64,000 nucleotides of DNA from Edaphobacter flagellatus (GTDB lineage: Bacteria > Acidobacteriota > Terriglobia > Terriglobales > Acidobacteriaceae), in assembly GCF_025264665.1 (NCBI RefSeq), contig NZ_CP073697.1, forward strand, positions 1,116,001 through 1,180,000. The letters run 5' to 3'. Numbering within the stretch: position 1 is the first letter of the stretch; every line of letters starts with the position of its first letter. Made by a program: the position numbers and the translations under genes. The notes under the pieces were generated by a model. That model was given only the letters and a program-made list of their open reading frames with translations. It was not told the origin of the DNA and ran no database searches. Positions 7,800 through 15,364 of this stretch are shown here, piece after piece.

Positions 7800-10382
7800 A
7801 TGTCCGAAGCGCAGAAAAAGTTCTACGTCACCACGCCGATCTATTACGTCAACGCGCGCCCCCACATCGGCCACGCCTACACCACCATCGCGGCCGACGT
7901 CATCGCCCGCCGCCAGCGCCTCCTCCTCGGCACGGACGAGCATGACCAGCCCAACGTCTGGTTCCTCACCGGCACCGACGAGCACGGCCAGAAGGTCCAG
8001 CGCTCCGCTCAGGCCGCCGGCATCACGCCGCAGCAGTTCACTGACGAAGTCTCCGCCCAGTTCCGCTCCCTCTGGCAGCGCATGGGCATCACCAACAACG
8101 ACTACATCCGCACTACAGAGCCGCGCCACGTCCACGGCGTCCAGAAGCTCTTCAACCAGCTTTACGAGCGCGGCCACATCTACCTCGATACCTACACCGG
8201 CCAGTACTCCGTAGGCGAGGAGATGTTCGTCGACGGCCCCCCCGGCACCATCGGCCCCGACGGCAAACCCACCGAAACGGTCACCGAAGAAAACTTCTAC
8301 TTCCGCCTCAGCGCCTTCCAGGCCCAGCTCATCGACCTCATCGAGTCCGGCGAGTTCGCCATCGAACCCGAGACCCGCCGCAACGAAGTCCTAAGCTTCG
8401 TCCGCGGCAACATCTCTACCACCACTGAGGGTGTCATTCCGAGCGGAGCGCAAAGCGCGGAGCCGAGGAACCCCCGCATTTCGCCCGAAGCGGCACAAGC
8501 CTCTCCGGAGAGCAACCTCGCGTACTCTGCCAAGGGCACCCCCTACATCCCAGGAGCCCTCAAAGACCTCTCCATCTCGCGCAGCTCCTTCGACTGGGGC
8601 ATCCCCGTCCCCGAGCCCGCTGCCAGCACCACACAAAAGAAGCACGTCATTTACGTCTGGCTCGACGCACTCGCCAACTACATGACCGCCATCGGCTACG
8701 GCAGCGACAAACCGGAAGACATCGCCAAACTCGAAAAATTCTGGCCCGCCGACATCCACCTCGTCGGCAAGGAGATCATCCGCTTCCACTGCGTCTACTG
8801 GCCCGCCTTCCTCCTCGCCGCCGGCCTCCCACTCCCAAAGAAGGTCCAAGCCCATGGCTGGCTCCTCTTCGAAGAATCGAAGATGTCCAAATCCCGCGGC
8901 AACATCGTCCGCGCCGAAACCATCCTCGACGCCTTCGGCTCACTCAAGCCCAAGCCCACCGACGGCCCCGGCCCCGAGCTGAACGACGACTACTGGAAGC
9001 ACGAGCAGGACCTCTTCGGCGCCGACGTCCTCCGCTACTTCCTCCTCCGCGAAATCCCCTTCGGACAGGACGGCAGCTTCTCCTTCGACGCCCTCGTCCA
9101 GCGCTATAACGCCGATCTCGCAAACGGCTACGGCAACCTCGTCAGCCGCACTTTGAAGATGATCTCCGACAATTTCTCCGGCAGCATTCCTGCTCACGAA
9201 GATTGGTCGACTGTGACAATCCAAATTGTCGATCGCATACGAACGGGTGGGAGCGTCGGCCAAATTGATCCGAATACTTTTCACACTATTTCGGATACGG
9301 AATTGTCTCGTTTTGCAAAAGCGTTGTGCGTGTACTACGAAAAAGGTTTCGAGATTTTGAAGTTCTCGCAACCGGTCGATTTCGAGGAAGGTAGGAGAAC
9401 ATTAATTCACGAAAACAGAATCGAGCGGGACACGCTGAGCGTTTTGGACTCTATATTTCTGCTCATTCAGCAGGCTGACGGGTACATCTCCAAGAATGAA
9501 CCATGGAAATTAGCAAAGCGTGGCTCTGAAGAAGATAAACATCAACTATCTGAAATTCTTTATAACGCCGCCGAGTCCATCCGCATCATCACCGCACTCC
9601 TCTACCCCATCCTCCCCTACGCCACCGCGAAGGTCTGGGAACAACTAGGCCTCGGAGACATCGAAGAAGCCGCACGCAACGGCGAACTCACCAATCTCCA
9701 ATGGGGAGGCCTCAAGCCCGGCACAAAACTCGGCGCTCTCGGCCCCATCTTCCCCCGTGCACCCAAGGAACTCATTCAGCAAATGACCGACGCAGAAAAC
9801 CCCACCACTCCCATACCATCGAAGCTCGTCGACGAAAAGATCGGCCACGTCACCCCTGCGCCTGCCGACTCCGCACATCCAGGAGCCGCCCCACGCACCA
9901 GCGAGCTGCCCGCAGAAAATCCCGGAGCGCAGGTCGGTGCTTCCTCCGCACCAGTCGCAGAGCTGCCCAAGCCCCCCGCTTCGCATGCCGAGGCTCCCGC
10001 CTCCGGCCTCTTCGCCGCAGCCGCCACCTCCTCCACATCGGACACACCACAGATCGCCATCGACGACTTCGTCAAGATCGATCTCCGCGTCGCCCGTGTC
10101 CTCGTCGCCGAGCGCATCCCCAAGGCCGACAAGCTCCTCCGCCTCGAGGTCGATCTCGGCTACGAAAAGCGCCAGATCCTCTCCGGCATCGCGCAGTGGT
10201 ACACACCCGAAGAACTCATCGGACGCCGCATCATCATCGTCGCCAACCTCGCCCCCCGCAAGATGCGCGGCCTCGAGTCGCACGGCATGCTCCTCGCCGC
10301 CTCGCACGGTGAAGACGGCAAACCCATCCTCGCCACCTTCGCCGAAAGCGACGAGATTGCCCTCGGCTCACGCCTGAAATAA
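7800..10382 (+). CDS. metG: Methionyl-tRNA synthetase with C-terminal tRNA-binding domain
   Basis: Charges tRNA-Met. About 860 residues from ATG 7800, longer than most. HIGH is at residues 22-25 (ARPHIGHAYT), TGTDEHGQKVQ follows, and KMSKS starts near residue 361 (SKMSKSRGN). The catalytic domain ends around residue 400, the helical anticodon domain spans ~440-620 (EPWKLAKR, LYPILPYATAKVW), and an Arc1p/EMAP-type domain occupies ~750-860 (IDDFVKIDLRVA ... HGMLLA). No zinc-knuckle cysteines are seen. Three oddities: a 14-residue-period duplication around residues 44-61; an insert of about 50 residues between SFVRG and LKDLSISR that contains the dispersed repeat; and AT-richer codon use at about 9175-9565. 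A linker rich in Ala, Pro and Glu precedes the C-terminal domain. Confidence 0.95.
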   Translation: MSEAQKKFYVTTPIYYVNARPHIGHAYTTIAADVIARRQRLLLGTDEHDQPNVWFLTGTDEHGQKVQRSAQAAGITPQQFTDEVSAQFRSLWQRMGITNNDYIRTTEPRHVHGVQKLFNQLYERGHIYLDTYTGQYSVGEEMFVDGPPGTIGPDGKPTETVTEENFYFRLSAFQAQLIDLIESGEFAIEPETRRNEVLSFVRGNISTTTEGVIPSGAQSAEPRNPRISPEAAQASPESNLAYSAKGTPYIPGALKDLSISRSSFDWGIPVPEPAASTTQKKHVIYVWLDALANYMTAIGYGSDKPEDIAKLEKFWPADIHLVGKEIIRFHCVYWPAFLLAAGLPLPKKVQAHGWLLFEESKMSKSRGNIVRAETILDAFGSLKPKPTDGPGPELNDDYWKHEQDLFGADVLRYFLLREIPFGQDGSFSFDALVQRYNADLANGYGNLVSRTLKMISDNFSGSIPAHEDWSTVTIQIVDRIRTGGSVGQIDPNTFHTISDTELSRFAKALCVYYEKGFEILKFSQPVDFEEGRRTLIHENRIERDTLSVLDSIFLLIQQADGYISKNEPWKLAKRGSEEDKHQLSEILYNAAESIRIITALLYPILPYATAKVWEQLGLGDIEEAARNGELTNLQWGGLKPGTKLGALGPIFPRAPKELIQQMTDAENPTTPIPSKLVDEKIGHVTPAPADSAHPGAAPRTSELPAENPGAQVGASSAPVAELPKPPASHAEAPASGLFAAAATSSTSDTPQIAIDDFVKIDLRVARVLVAERIPKADKLLRLEVDLGYEKRQILSGIAQWYTPEELIGRRIIIVANLAPRKMRGLESHGMLLAASHGEDGKPILATFAESDEIALGSRLK
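7929..7991 (+). repeat. 42-base-period tandem duplication inside metG
   Basis: GGCACGGACGAGCATGACCAG (7929-7949) and GGCACCGACGAGCACGGCCAG (7971-7991) differ at three bases and lie exactly 42 bases apart. They duplicate the motif GTDEH in frame. Typical MetRS has only the second copy, directly after the WFLT strand. Confidence 0.75.
8431..8487 (+). repeat. Dispersed repeat, copy 3, in frame inside metG
   Basis: Complete with both conserved ends (GTGTCATTCCGAGCG and GAGGAACCCCCGCATTTCGC) but within the metG reading frame, where it is translated as GVIPSGAQSAEPRNPRISP (about residues 211-229). The centre is a few bases longer than in copies 1 and 2, and the frame stays open across it. Confidence 0.85.
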
Positions 10383-10461
10383 GTCACGGTCCGCGAATCG
10401 CTTCGCCGGCGTTCTCCCTCGGTCGCCTCTATCTAGTTCGTACACCCATTCGCAAAAGTAA

Positions 10462-10486
10462 AAGGCCGGTCTCCTCGACCGGCCTT
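10462..10486. terminator. Bidirectional terminator between metG and the ArsR gene
   Basis: A perfect 10-bp stem, AAGGCCGGTC (10462-10471) and GACCGGCCTT (10477-10486), with loop TCCTC. It lies between two convergent genes and has A-rich and pyrimidine-rich flanks, so it can serve both. Confidence 0.85.
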
Positions 10487-10488
10487 CC

Positions 10489-10788
10489 TCATTTCAACAC
10501 GGCCTTCAACAACCCCGGAAACCGCGCATCCAGGTCCTCACGTCGTAACGTGTTCATCAGCAGCTTTCCATCCTTGCGCGTCGACACCACCCCTGACTCT
10601 CTCAGCACACGAAAGTGATGCGACAGCGAAGACTTCGGTCTGTCCACCTCAAACACACCGCACGGCTGCTCCCCCTTCGCCGCAAGCTGACGCACGATTC
10701 CTAAACGGATCTCATCGCTCAGCGCGTAAAGCACAGCGGTTAGCAGCAGCTCTTTCTTCAGTGGCTCCTTCGGCAAAAATATCGGCAT
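10489..10788 (-). CDS. ArsR-family transcriptional regulator
   Basis: 99 residues from ATG 10788, with GGGGA upstream. A winged helix-turn-helix is evident: LYALSDEIRLGIVRQLA, then SSLSHHFRVLRESGVVSTRKDGK. There is one Cys (GEQPCGVFE) and no CxC metal site, so it resembles the non-metal HTH_20 regulators linked to oxidoreductases. It is divergent from the dehydrogenase at 10891 with a dyad operator between them, which predicts that it represses that gene and itself. A TTG start at 10812 would overlap the putative -35 box. Confidence 0.85.
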   Translation of the reverse strand: MPIFLPKEPLKKELLLTAVLYALSDEIRLGIVRQLAAKGEQPCGVFEVDRPKSSLSHHFRVLRESGVVSTRKDGKLLMNTLRREDLDARFPGLLKAVLK

Positions 10789-10805
10789 CTCACGTCCCCT
10801 TGCAT

Positions 10806-10834
10806 TTGACAAAGCGCCTCGCTTCGTTCATAGT
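10806..10834 (+). promoter_or_regulatory. Predicted promoter of the MDR dehydrogenase
   Basis: A perfect TTGACA (10806-10811), 17 bases, then CATAGT (10829-10834). The -10 box is inside the left arm of the inverted repeat, so a bound repressor would block polymerase. Confidence 0.5.
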
Positions 10835-10870
10835 TCGACTGTACCACAGTTCGATTTTATTCGAACTATG
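10829..10870. promoter_or_regulatory. Inverted-repeat operator between arsR-type gene and dehydrogenase
   Basis: CATAGTTCGA (10829-10838) is the exact reverse complement of TCGAACTATG (10861-10870), and a third half-site, AGTTCGA (10848-10854), makes a tighter dyad with 10861-10867. Three related half-sites in 42 bases suggest two overlapping ArsR-dimer sites. Confidence 0.7.
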
Positions 10871-10890
10871 TGTAAAGGAGAACCTTCGCA

Positions 10891-11901
10891 ATGAAAGCAT
10901 GGCAGCTGACCTCCTTCGGTCGAGAAAATCTCAAACTGAACGACATCTCCCAGCCCACACCCGGTCCCGGCGAGGCCCTCGTTCGCATCGCGTCCGTCTC
11001 GCTCAACTACCGCGACAAGCTTCTCTCCGACGGCACCTACAATCCGCACCTCCAGTTCCCCATCACGCAGGTAGCCGACGCCGTCGGTGAAGTCGTCGCC
11101 CTCGGCCCCAATACCACCCGCTTCCAAGTCGGCGACCGCGTCGTCACCAGCTACTGCACGCGCTGGATCGACGGCGCTCCCACATCGAAGGAGAGCCTCT
11201 ACACCCTCGGCAACGTCATCCCTGGAGCACTCGCCGAATACCTCGTCCTCACCGAGAACGCGCTCGCCCTCGCACCCTCTTACCTCACCAACGACGAGGC
11301 CGCGGCCCTTCCCTGCGCCGGTCTCACCGCCTGGTACGCTCTCGTCGAAAAGGGCGGCCTCACTGCAGGACAAACCGTCCTCATCCAGGGCACCGGAGGC
11401 GTCTCTCTCTTCGGCCTCCAGATCGCATCCGCACTTGGAGCCAACGTCATCGTCACCTCATCCAGTGACGACAAACTGGCCCGCGCCAAAGCTCTCGGCG
11501 CGCATCACACCATCAACTACAAGACTCATCCCGAATGGGAAGATGAAGCCCTCGCCCTCACCAACAAGGAAGGCGTCGATCACATCCTCGAAGTCGTCGG
11601 CGGACCCAACCTCGCCCGCTCCATCAAAGCCATCAAGCCTGAAGGACAGATCTCCATCATCGGCATCATCGAAGGCTTCGACGCCACCATTCCGCTCTTC
11701 TCCGTCATCAAGCAACAGGCACTCATCCGCGGCATCTCCGTCGGCCCGCTCCGCGCTCTCGAACGCATGCTCAAAAAGTTCGACGAGCTCGAGCTGCGCC
11801 CCGTCATCGACTCCGTCTACTCCTTCGCCGACGCACCCAAAGCCTACGAACGCCTCGAACAGGGAGCCTTCGGCAAGATCGTCATCCGCGTTCACGAATA
11901 A
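10891..11901 (+). CDS. Zinc-independent-looking MDR alcohol dehydrogenase/quinone oxidoreductase
   Basis: 336 residues with the medium-chain dehydrogenase layout. The N-terminal GroES-like domain holds LNYRDKLLSDG and FQVGDRVV, and the Rossmann domain (~130-280) holds GLTAWYALVEKGGL, IQGTGGVSLFGLQIA and AKALGAHHTINY. The usual structural-zinc cysteine cluster is absent, so a zinc-free NAD(P)H oxidoreductase is likely. AAAGGAG lies 10 bases before ATG. It is probably induced when the divergent ArsR-type repressor releases the shared operator. The substrate is unknown. Confidence 0.85.
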   Translation: MKAWQLTSFGRENLKLNDISQPTPGPGEALVRIASVSLNYRDKLLSDGTYNPHLQFPITQVADAVGEVVALGPNTTRFQVGDRVVTSYCTRWIDGAPTSKESLYTLGNVIPGALAEYLVLTENALALAPSYLTNDEAAALPCAGLTAWYALVEKGGLTAGQTVLIQGTGGVSLFGLQIASALGANVIVTSSSDDKLARAKALGAHHTINYKTHPEWEDEALALTNKEGVDHILEVVGGPNLARSIKAIKPEGQISIIGIIEGFDATIPLFSVIKQQALIRGISVGPLRALERMLKKFDELELRPVIDSVYSFADAPKAYERLEQGAFGKIVIRVHE

Positions 11902-11906
11902 AACAA

Positions 11907-11947
11907 AGGCTCGACCCGGCACCTCATCGATGCGCCAGGTCGAGCCT
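11907..11947. terminator. Terminator hairpin between dehydrogenase and cupin genes
   Basis: AGGCTCGACC (11907-11916) pairs perfectly with GGTCGAGCCT (11938-11947), followed by CTTTCTC. It is placed between convergent genes, so it may act in both directions. Confidence 0.75.
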
Positions 11948-11964
11948 CTTTCTCGCAAATCTGC

Positions 11965-12441
11965 TTACTTCGAAACCGGAGTCACACCCGACTCTCGTCC
12001 AATCGCGATCACAAAATAATTCGCCGGCGTCGACCCCACATTCTTCAGCCCGTGCATCACATTCGAAGCCGCAAAGATCACACCGCCCGGGCCCACTCTC
12101 TCCTTCGTCCCATCGTTGTCGAACTCCAGCTCCCCCTCGCGGATAAACATGAACTCCGAGTGACGATGCTTGTGCGCCGGATGCGGCATCTGCCCTGGAG
12201 GCAGCGTCGTCTCGTGAATCTCGACCGCCTCCCCCGTCGCCAGAACCCCCTGCACCACGGCCCGGCCGGCTCCGCCATTGGCGTTACGCTTTACCGGCAA
12301 CGAATCGAACGGCCAGGTCATCGACCTCGAAAGCACCTTCTCCCCTGGCCCTCCCGGAGCCTGCGCCTCCGACGACACACTCCCCACAGCCGCGAGGGCC
12401 GAAAGGGCTACACAAAGATCACGACGGCTAAGATTTTTCAT
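11965..12441 (-). CDS. Tat-exported cupin-domain protein
   Basis: About 158 residues. The N-terminus [18 protein letters not shown] is a twin-arginine signal with a cleavage region near SSEAQA. The cupin barrel shows metal-binding text [21 protein letters not shown] and a second motif [10 protein letters not shown]. Its role is unknown; such cupins may be enzymes or sensors. ATG 12441 has AGGA 7 bases upstream, and ATG 12450 is possible. A similar Tat-cupin occurs at 30364-30888, though they are not close copies. Confidence 0.8.
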   Translation of the reverse strand: MKNLSRRDLCVALSALAAVGSVSSEAQAPGGPGEKVLSRSMTWPFDSLPVKRNANGGAGRAVVQGVLATGEAVEIHETTLPPGQMPHPAHKHRHSEFMFIREGELEFDNDGTKERVGPGGVIFAASNVMHGLKNVGSTPANYFVIAIGRESGVTPVSK

Positions 12442-12505
12442 GCTCGCCATCCTACCGCACCGGTCCTACCACGGTCACACTTTCCACAGCCAGCTACCTC
12501 GAAAA

Positions 12506-12762
12506 CCTGTCAAGCCCCCATCTGCCACAACTTCAACAAACCAAAACACATCCACATTGCCGATTAATTCCTCTCCATTCGCTAAACTGGAAGTAGTCGC
12601 CCTGAACTGGAGCCAACCTCCCGCAAAGAACACAAGTCATTTTCTATGAATACTTTGCTAGGACTGTTCCGGAAAAATCAGGGATTTGAACGAACTAAAG
12701 ATGGAGGTCCAAAGCTAACTCTTATCTTTAGAATATTTTGCACCAAATATATGGGGGAGGGG
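12506..12762 (+). repeat. Degenerate long intergenic element, copy A
   Basis: This gene-free stretch (12442-12775) is AT-richer than its surroundings. It starts CCTGTCAAGCCCCC, contains CGCTAAACTGGAAGTAGTC and AGAATATTTTG, and ends GGGGGAGGGG. The same landmarks occur in the same order at 62637-62909. A short open frame starting at 12646 lacks coding character. The G-rich end supplies the purine run before the tatD start. Confidence 0.45.
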
Positions 12763-12775
12763 CCAAGCACTACAG

Positions 12776-13636
12776 ATGCTCATCGACTCACACGCACACC
12801 TCGATTTCTACACCTCACATCCCGCCGAGCGCGATGAAGTCCTCGCCCGCGCCTACGACGCTGGCGTCAAGACCATCCTCGCTATCGGCATCGGCCAGAA
12901 TCCTGCCGAGATGCATCTAGCGCTCGACCTCGCCAATACCGTCACCGGCGACCGCCAGCCGCGCATCTTCGCCTCCGCTGGCATCCACCCCGAGCAAGCC
13001 CACAATGCCACACACGAGTCCCTCGCCGAGCTCACCCGCCTCGCCTCGCAGCCCCGCTGCATCGCCATTGGCGAAATCGGCCTCGACTACTACCACCTCG
13101 AAAACCCCGACATCGAGACCCAGAAAAAAGCCTTCATCGCCCAGATGAAGATCGCCGCCAGCCTCAACAAGCCGATCCTCATCCACTGCCGCACCTCCGA
13201 GCTGGCCACCCCCAAAGCAAAAGAGAAATACGGCCCCGCCGACGCCTGGGCCGATACCATCGCCCTCATCGAAGAGCACTTCAAGCCCTCCGGACTCCCC
13301 GGCATCATGCACTGCTTCTCCGGCAACGTCGAAGACGCCCGCCGTTCGCTCGACCTCGGCTTCTACCTCTCCTTCGCCGGAAACCTGACCTATCCAAAAG
13401 CCCAGCAAATCCGCGACGCAGCCGCCTTCGCCCCTATCGACCGCATCCTCGTCGAAACCGACGCGCCCTTCCTCGCACCCATTCCCTTCCGCGGCCAGCG
13501 CAACGAGCCCGCCTACGTCGCCCACACCGCAGCAGCCGTCGCCCAACTGCGAGGCATCTCCTCTGACGAACTGGCTGCCAGAACCACAGAAAACTTCCAT
13601 CGCCTCTTCCCCTCAACCAGGTCCGTCGAAGCCTGA
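12776..13636 (+). CDS. TatD-family metal-dependent hydrolase
   Basis: 286 residues. The amidohydrolase-type barrel begins MLIDSHAHLDF (the HxH metal pair). It continues with IGEIGLDYYH (the metal-bridging Glu), PILIHCRT, PGIMHCFSGN and RILVETDAPFLAPIPFRGQRNEP, all TatD signatures. TatD proteins are 3'-5' DNA exonucleases or deoxyribonucleases in DNA quality control; the exact substrate varies. ATG 12776 begins directly at the conserved strand, with a GGGGGAGGGG run 13 bases upstream. The next gene, yajQ, follows after 39 bases. Confidence 0.92.
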   Translation: MLIDSHAHLDFYTSHPAERDEVLARAYDAGVKTILAIGIGQNPAEMHLALDLANTVTGDRQPRIFASAGIHPEQAHNATHESLAELTRLASQPRCIAIGEIGLDYYHLENPDIETQKKAFIAQMKIAASLNKPILIHCRTSELATPKAKEKYGPADAWADTIALIEEHFKPSGLPGIMHCFSGNVEDARRSLDLGFYLSFAGNLTYPKAQQIRDAAAFAPIDRILVETDAPFLAPIPFRGQRNEPAYVAHTAAAVAQLRGISSDELAARTTENFHRLFPSTRSVEA

Positions 13637-13675
13637 CATAATAGAAACCGATAATTTCGTGAAGGAAGTACAAAC

Positions 13676-14176
13676 ATGGCATCCGACAATAGCTTCGACG
13701 TCGTCAGCAAAGTAGAGATTCAAGAGGTCAAAAACGCAATCGATCAGGCCAGCAAAGAGGTTCACGCCCGCTTCGATCTCAAGGACTCCAAGTCCTCCAT
13801 CGAGCTTCAGGGCCAGGACACCATCCAGCTCGCCTCGCAGGACGAGTACAAGCTCAAGGCCGTGATCGAGATCCTCTCGCAGAAACTGGTCAAGCGCGGC
13901 GTCTCGCTCAAGAACATCGAGTACGAAAAGATCGAGCCCGCCGCCAACTCCTCCGTCCGTCAGAAGATCAAGCTGAAGCAAGGCGTCAACTCCGACGCCG
14001 CCAAAAAGATTGTCGCTATGATTAAGGACTCCAAGCTCAAGGCCCAGGCCTCCATTCAGGGCGACACCGTCCGCGTCGTCTCCAAGGATCGCGACATCCT
14101 GCAGCAGATCATGGGTAAACTTCGCGCAGGCGACTTCGGTGTAGAGCTCCAGTTCACCAACTACCGCTCCAACTAA
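13676..14176 (+). CDS. YajQ-family nucleotide-binding protein
   Basis: 166 residues, the standard length. NSFDVVSKVEIQEVKNAIDQA at the N-terminus, HARFDLKDSKSSIEL, and GDFGVELQFTNYR at the C-terminus are signatures of the family, which has two ferredoxin-like domains. Some members bind cyclic di-GMP and act with a transcription factor; others were only shown to bind nucleic acid or nucleotides. AAGGAAG lies 6 bases before ATG. A diguanylate cyclase is encoded at 20949-22178, so the second messenger is plausibly present. Confidence 0.92.
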   Translation: MASDNSFDVVSKVEIQEVKNAIDQASKEVHARFDLKDSKSSIELQGQDTIQLASQDEYKLKAVIEILSQKLVKRGVSLKNIEYEKIEPAANSSVRQKIKLKQGVNSDAAKKIVAMIKDSKLKAQASIQGDTVRVVSKDRDILQQIMGKLRAGDFGVELQFTNYRSN

Positions 14177-14220
14177 GTCACTTCGCGACGCGTATACCGG
14201 CTTCGCCTTTGGGTATCCCG

Positions 14221-14250
14221 TTGGTCGGCGAGAAAGTTTTGGGCGACCAA
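14221..14250 (+). terminator. Hairpin after yajQ
   Basis: TTGGTCG (14221-14227) pairs with CGACCAA (14244-14250). A smaller ATACC/GGTAT hairpin precedes it. There is no strong U-tract, so it may be an attenuator or only RNA structure. Confidence 0.4.
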
Positions 14251-14337
14251 CGAGAGCCCGATCTGTAAGGGGAAAATTCGTGCGATTTTCGAGCCGGAGC
14301 CATGTTAGGGTAAACATCCTGTTAGTCTGAAACTAGA

Positions 14338-15339
14338 GTGAGCGCTATCTCCATTGCGACCGCCTCCGAGGTCTTCGACCTCCTCCGTGACGACCTCGCT
14401 GCTATCGAGCAGGAGTTCACGAAGGAATCCGCCTCAGGCGTCGCTGTGATCACCGACATCGCCCGGTATCTTATCGCCGGTGGCGGAAAGCGCATTCGCC
14501 CGCTGCTTCTGCTGCTGGCAGCCAAAGCTCTCGGCAACGATAACCACAGCCGCATCCGCATGGGCGCCGTCGTCGAGATGCTGCACACAGCGACTCTCGT
14601 CCACGACGACATCATCGACGAGGCCGACACGCGCCGCGGCCGCCCATCGTCGAACACAACTTGGGGAAATTCAAAGTGCGTCCTCGCCGGCGACTGGCTC
14701 TACATGCAGGCCTTCTCCGCCGCACTGGAGGAACGCAACTTTCACGTTCTCGACCTTCTCATCTCGCTTACCCAGCAGATGGTCGAAGGCGAACTGCTGC
14801 AGATCGAAAAGCTCGGCCGCCTGATCAACGAAGAAGAATACTTCGACCTGATCTATCGCAAGACTGCCTGCCTCTTCAAGGTATCGATGCAGCTCGGTGC
14901 AGCGATCACGCCGCACAGCTTCGGCCCTCCGGACGAGATCGAAGCCGGACTCGGCGAATACGGCCGCAACCTCGGCCTCGCCTTCCAGATCGTCGACGAC
15001 GTGCTCGACCTCACCGCCACCGAAGAGGTCCTTGGCAAGCCCGTCGCCAGCGACCTGCGTGAAGGCAAGGCCACGCTCGCCGTCATCCACGCTCTCGAGC
15101 GTGGCACCGGAGCCGACCGCGAAGCCATCCGCACCGTCCTCAGCGATCGCAGCTTCGCCCACGTCACGCACGCGCATATCATTGAGATCCTCAAGCGCCA
15201 CGGTTCCATCGAATACGCCATGGACACAGCATGCGCCTACGCAGAAGCCGCCCGCCAGTCCGTCGCAGACCTGCCTCCCTCCGAGGCAAAACGAGCCCTC
15301 CTCTGGGTTCCCGGCTTCGTCACCTCTCGCGACCGATAG
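14338..15339 (+). CDS. Polyprenyl diphosphate synthase (octaprenyl/heptaprenyl type)
   Basis: 333 residues from GTG 14338. The two aspartate-rich motifs are intact: DDIID at residues 90-94 (VHDDIIDEADTRRG) and DDVLD at 220-224. The chain-length region before the first motif reads MGAVVEMLHTATLVHDD, with small residues consistent with a long-chain product. GGGKRIRP near the N-terminus binds isopentenyl diphosphate. It would make the side chain of the respiratory quinone (menaquinone in acidobacteria, from general knowledge). Product length cannot be fixed from sequence. Confidence 0.9.
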   Translation: MSAISIATASEVFDLLRDDLAAIEQEFTKESASGVAVITDIARYLIAGGGKRIRPLLLLLAAKALGNDNHSRIRMGAVVEMLHTATLVHDDIIDEADTRRGRPSSNTTWGNSKCVLAGDWLYMQAFSAALEERNFHVLDLLISLTQQMVEGELLQIEKLGRLINEEEYFDLIYRKTACLFKVSMQLGAAITPHSFGPPDEIEAGLGEYGRNLGLAFQIVDDVLDLTATEEVLGKPVASDLREGKATLAVIHALERGTGADREAIRTVLSDRSFAHVTHAHIIEILKRHGSIEYAMDTACAYAEAARQSVADLPPSEAKRALLWVPGFVTSRDR

Positions 15340-15364
15340 ACACTTTTTCAGCTAGAATTTCTGC

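Noticed and set aside
12646..12837. 63-codon frame before tatD
   Set aside because: It lies in an AT-rich degenerate element and runs into tatD in a different frame; no family or conservation signal.
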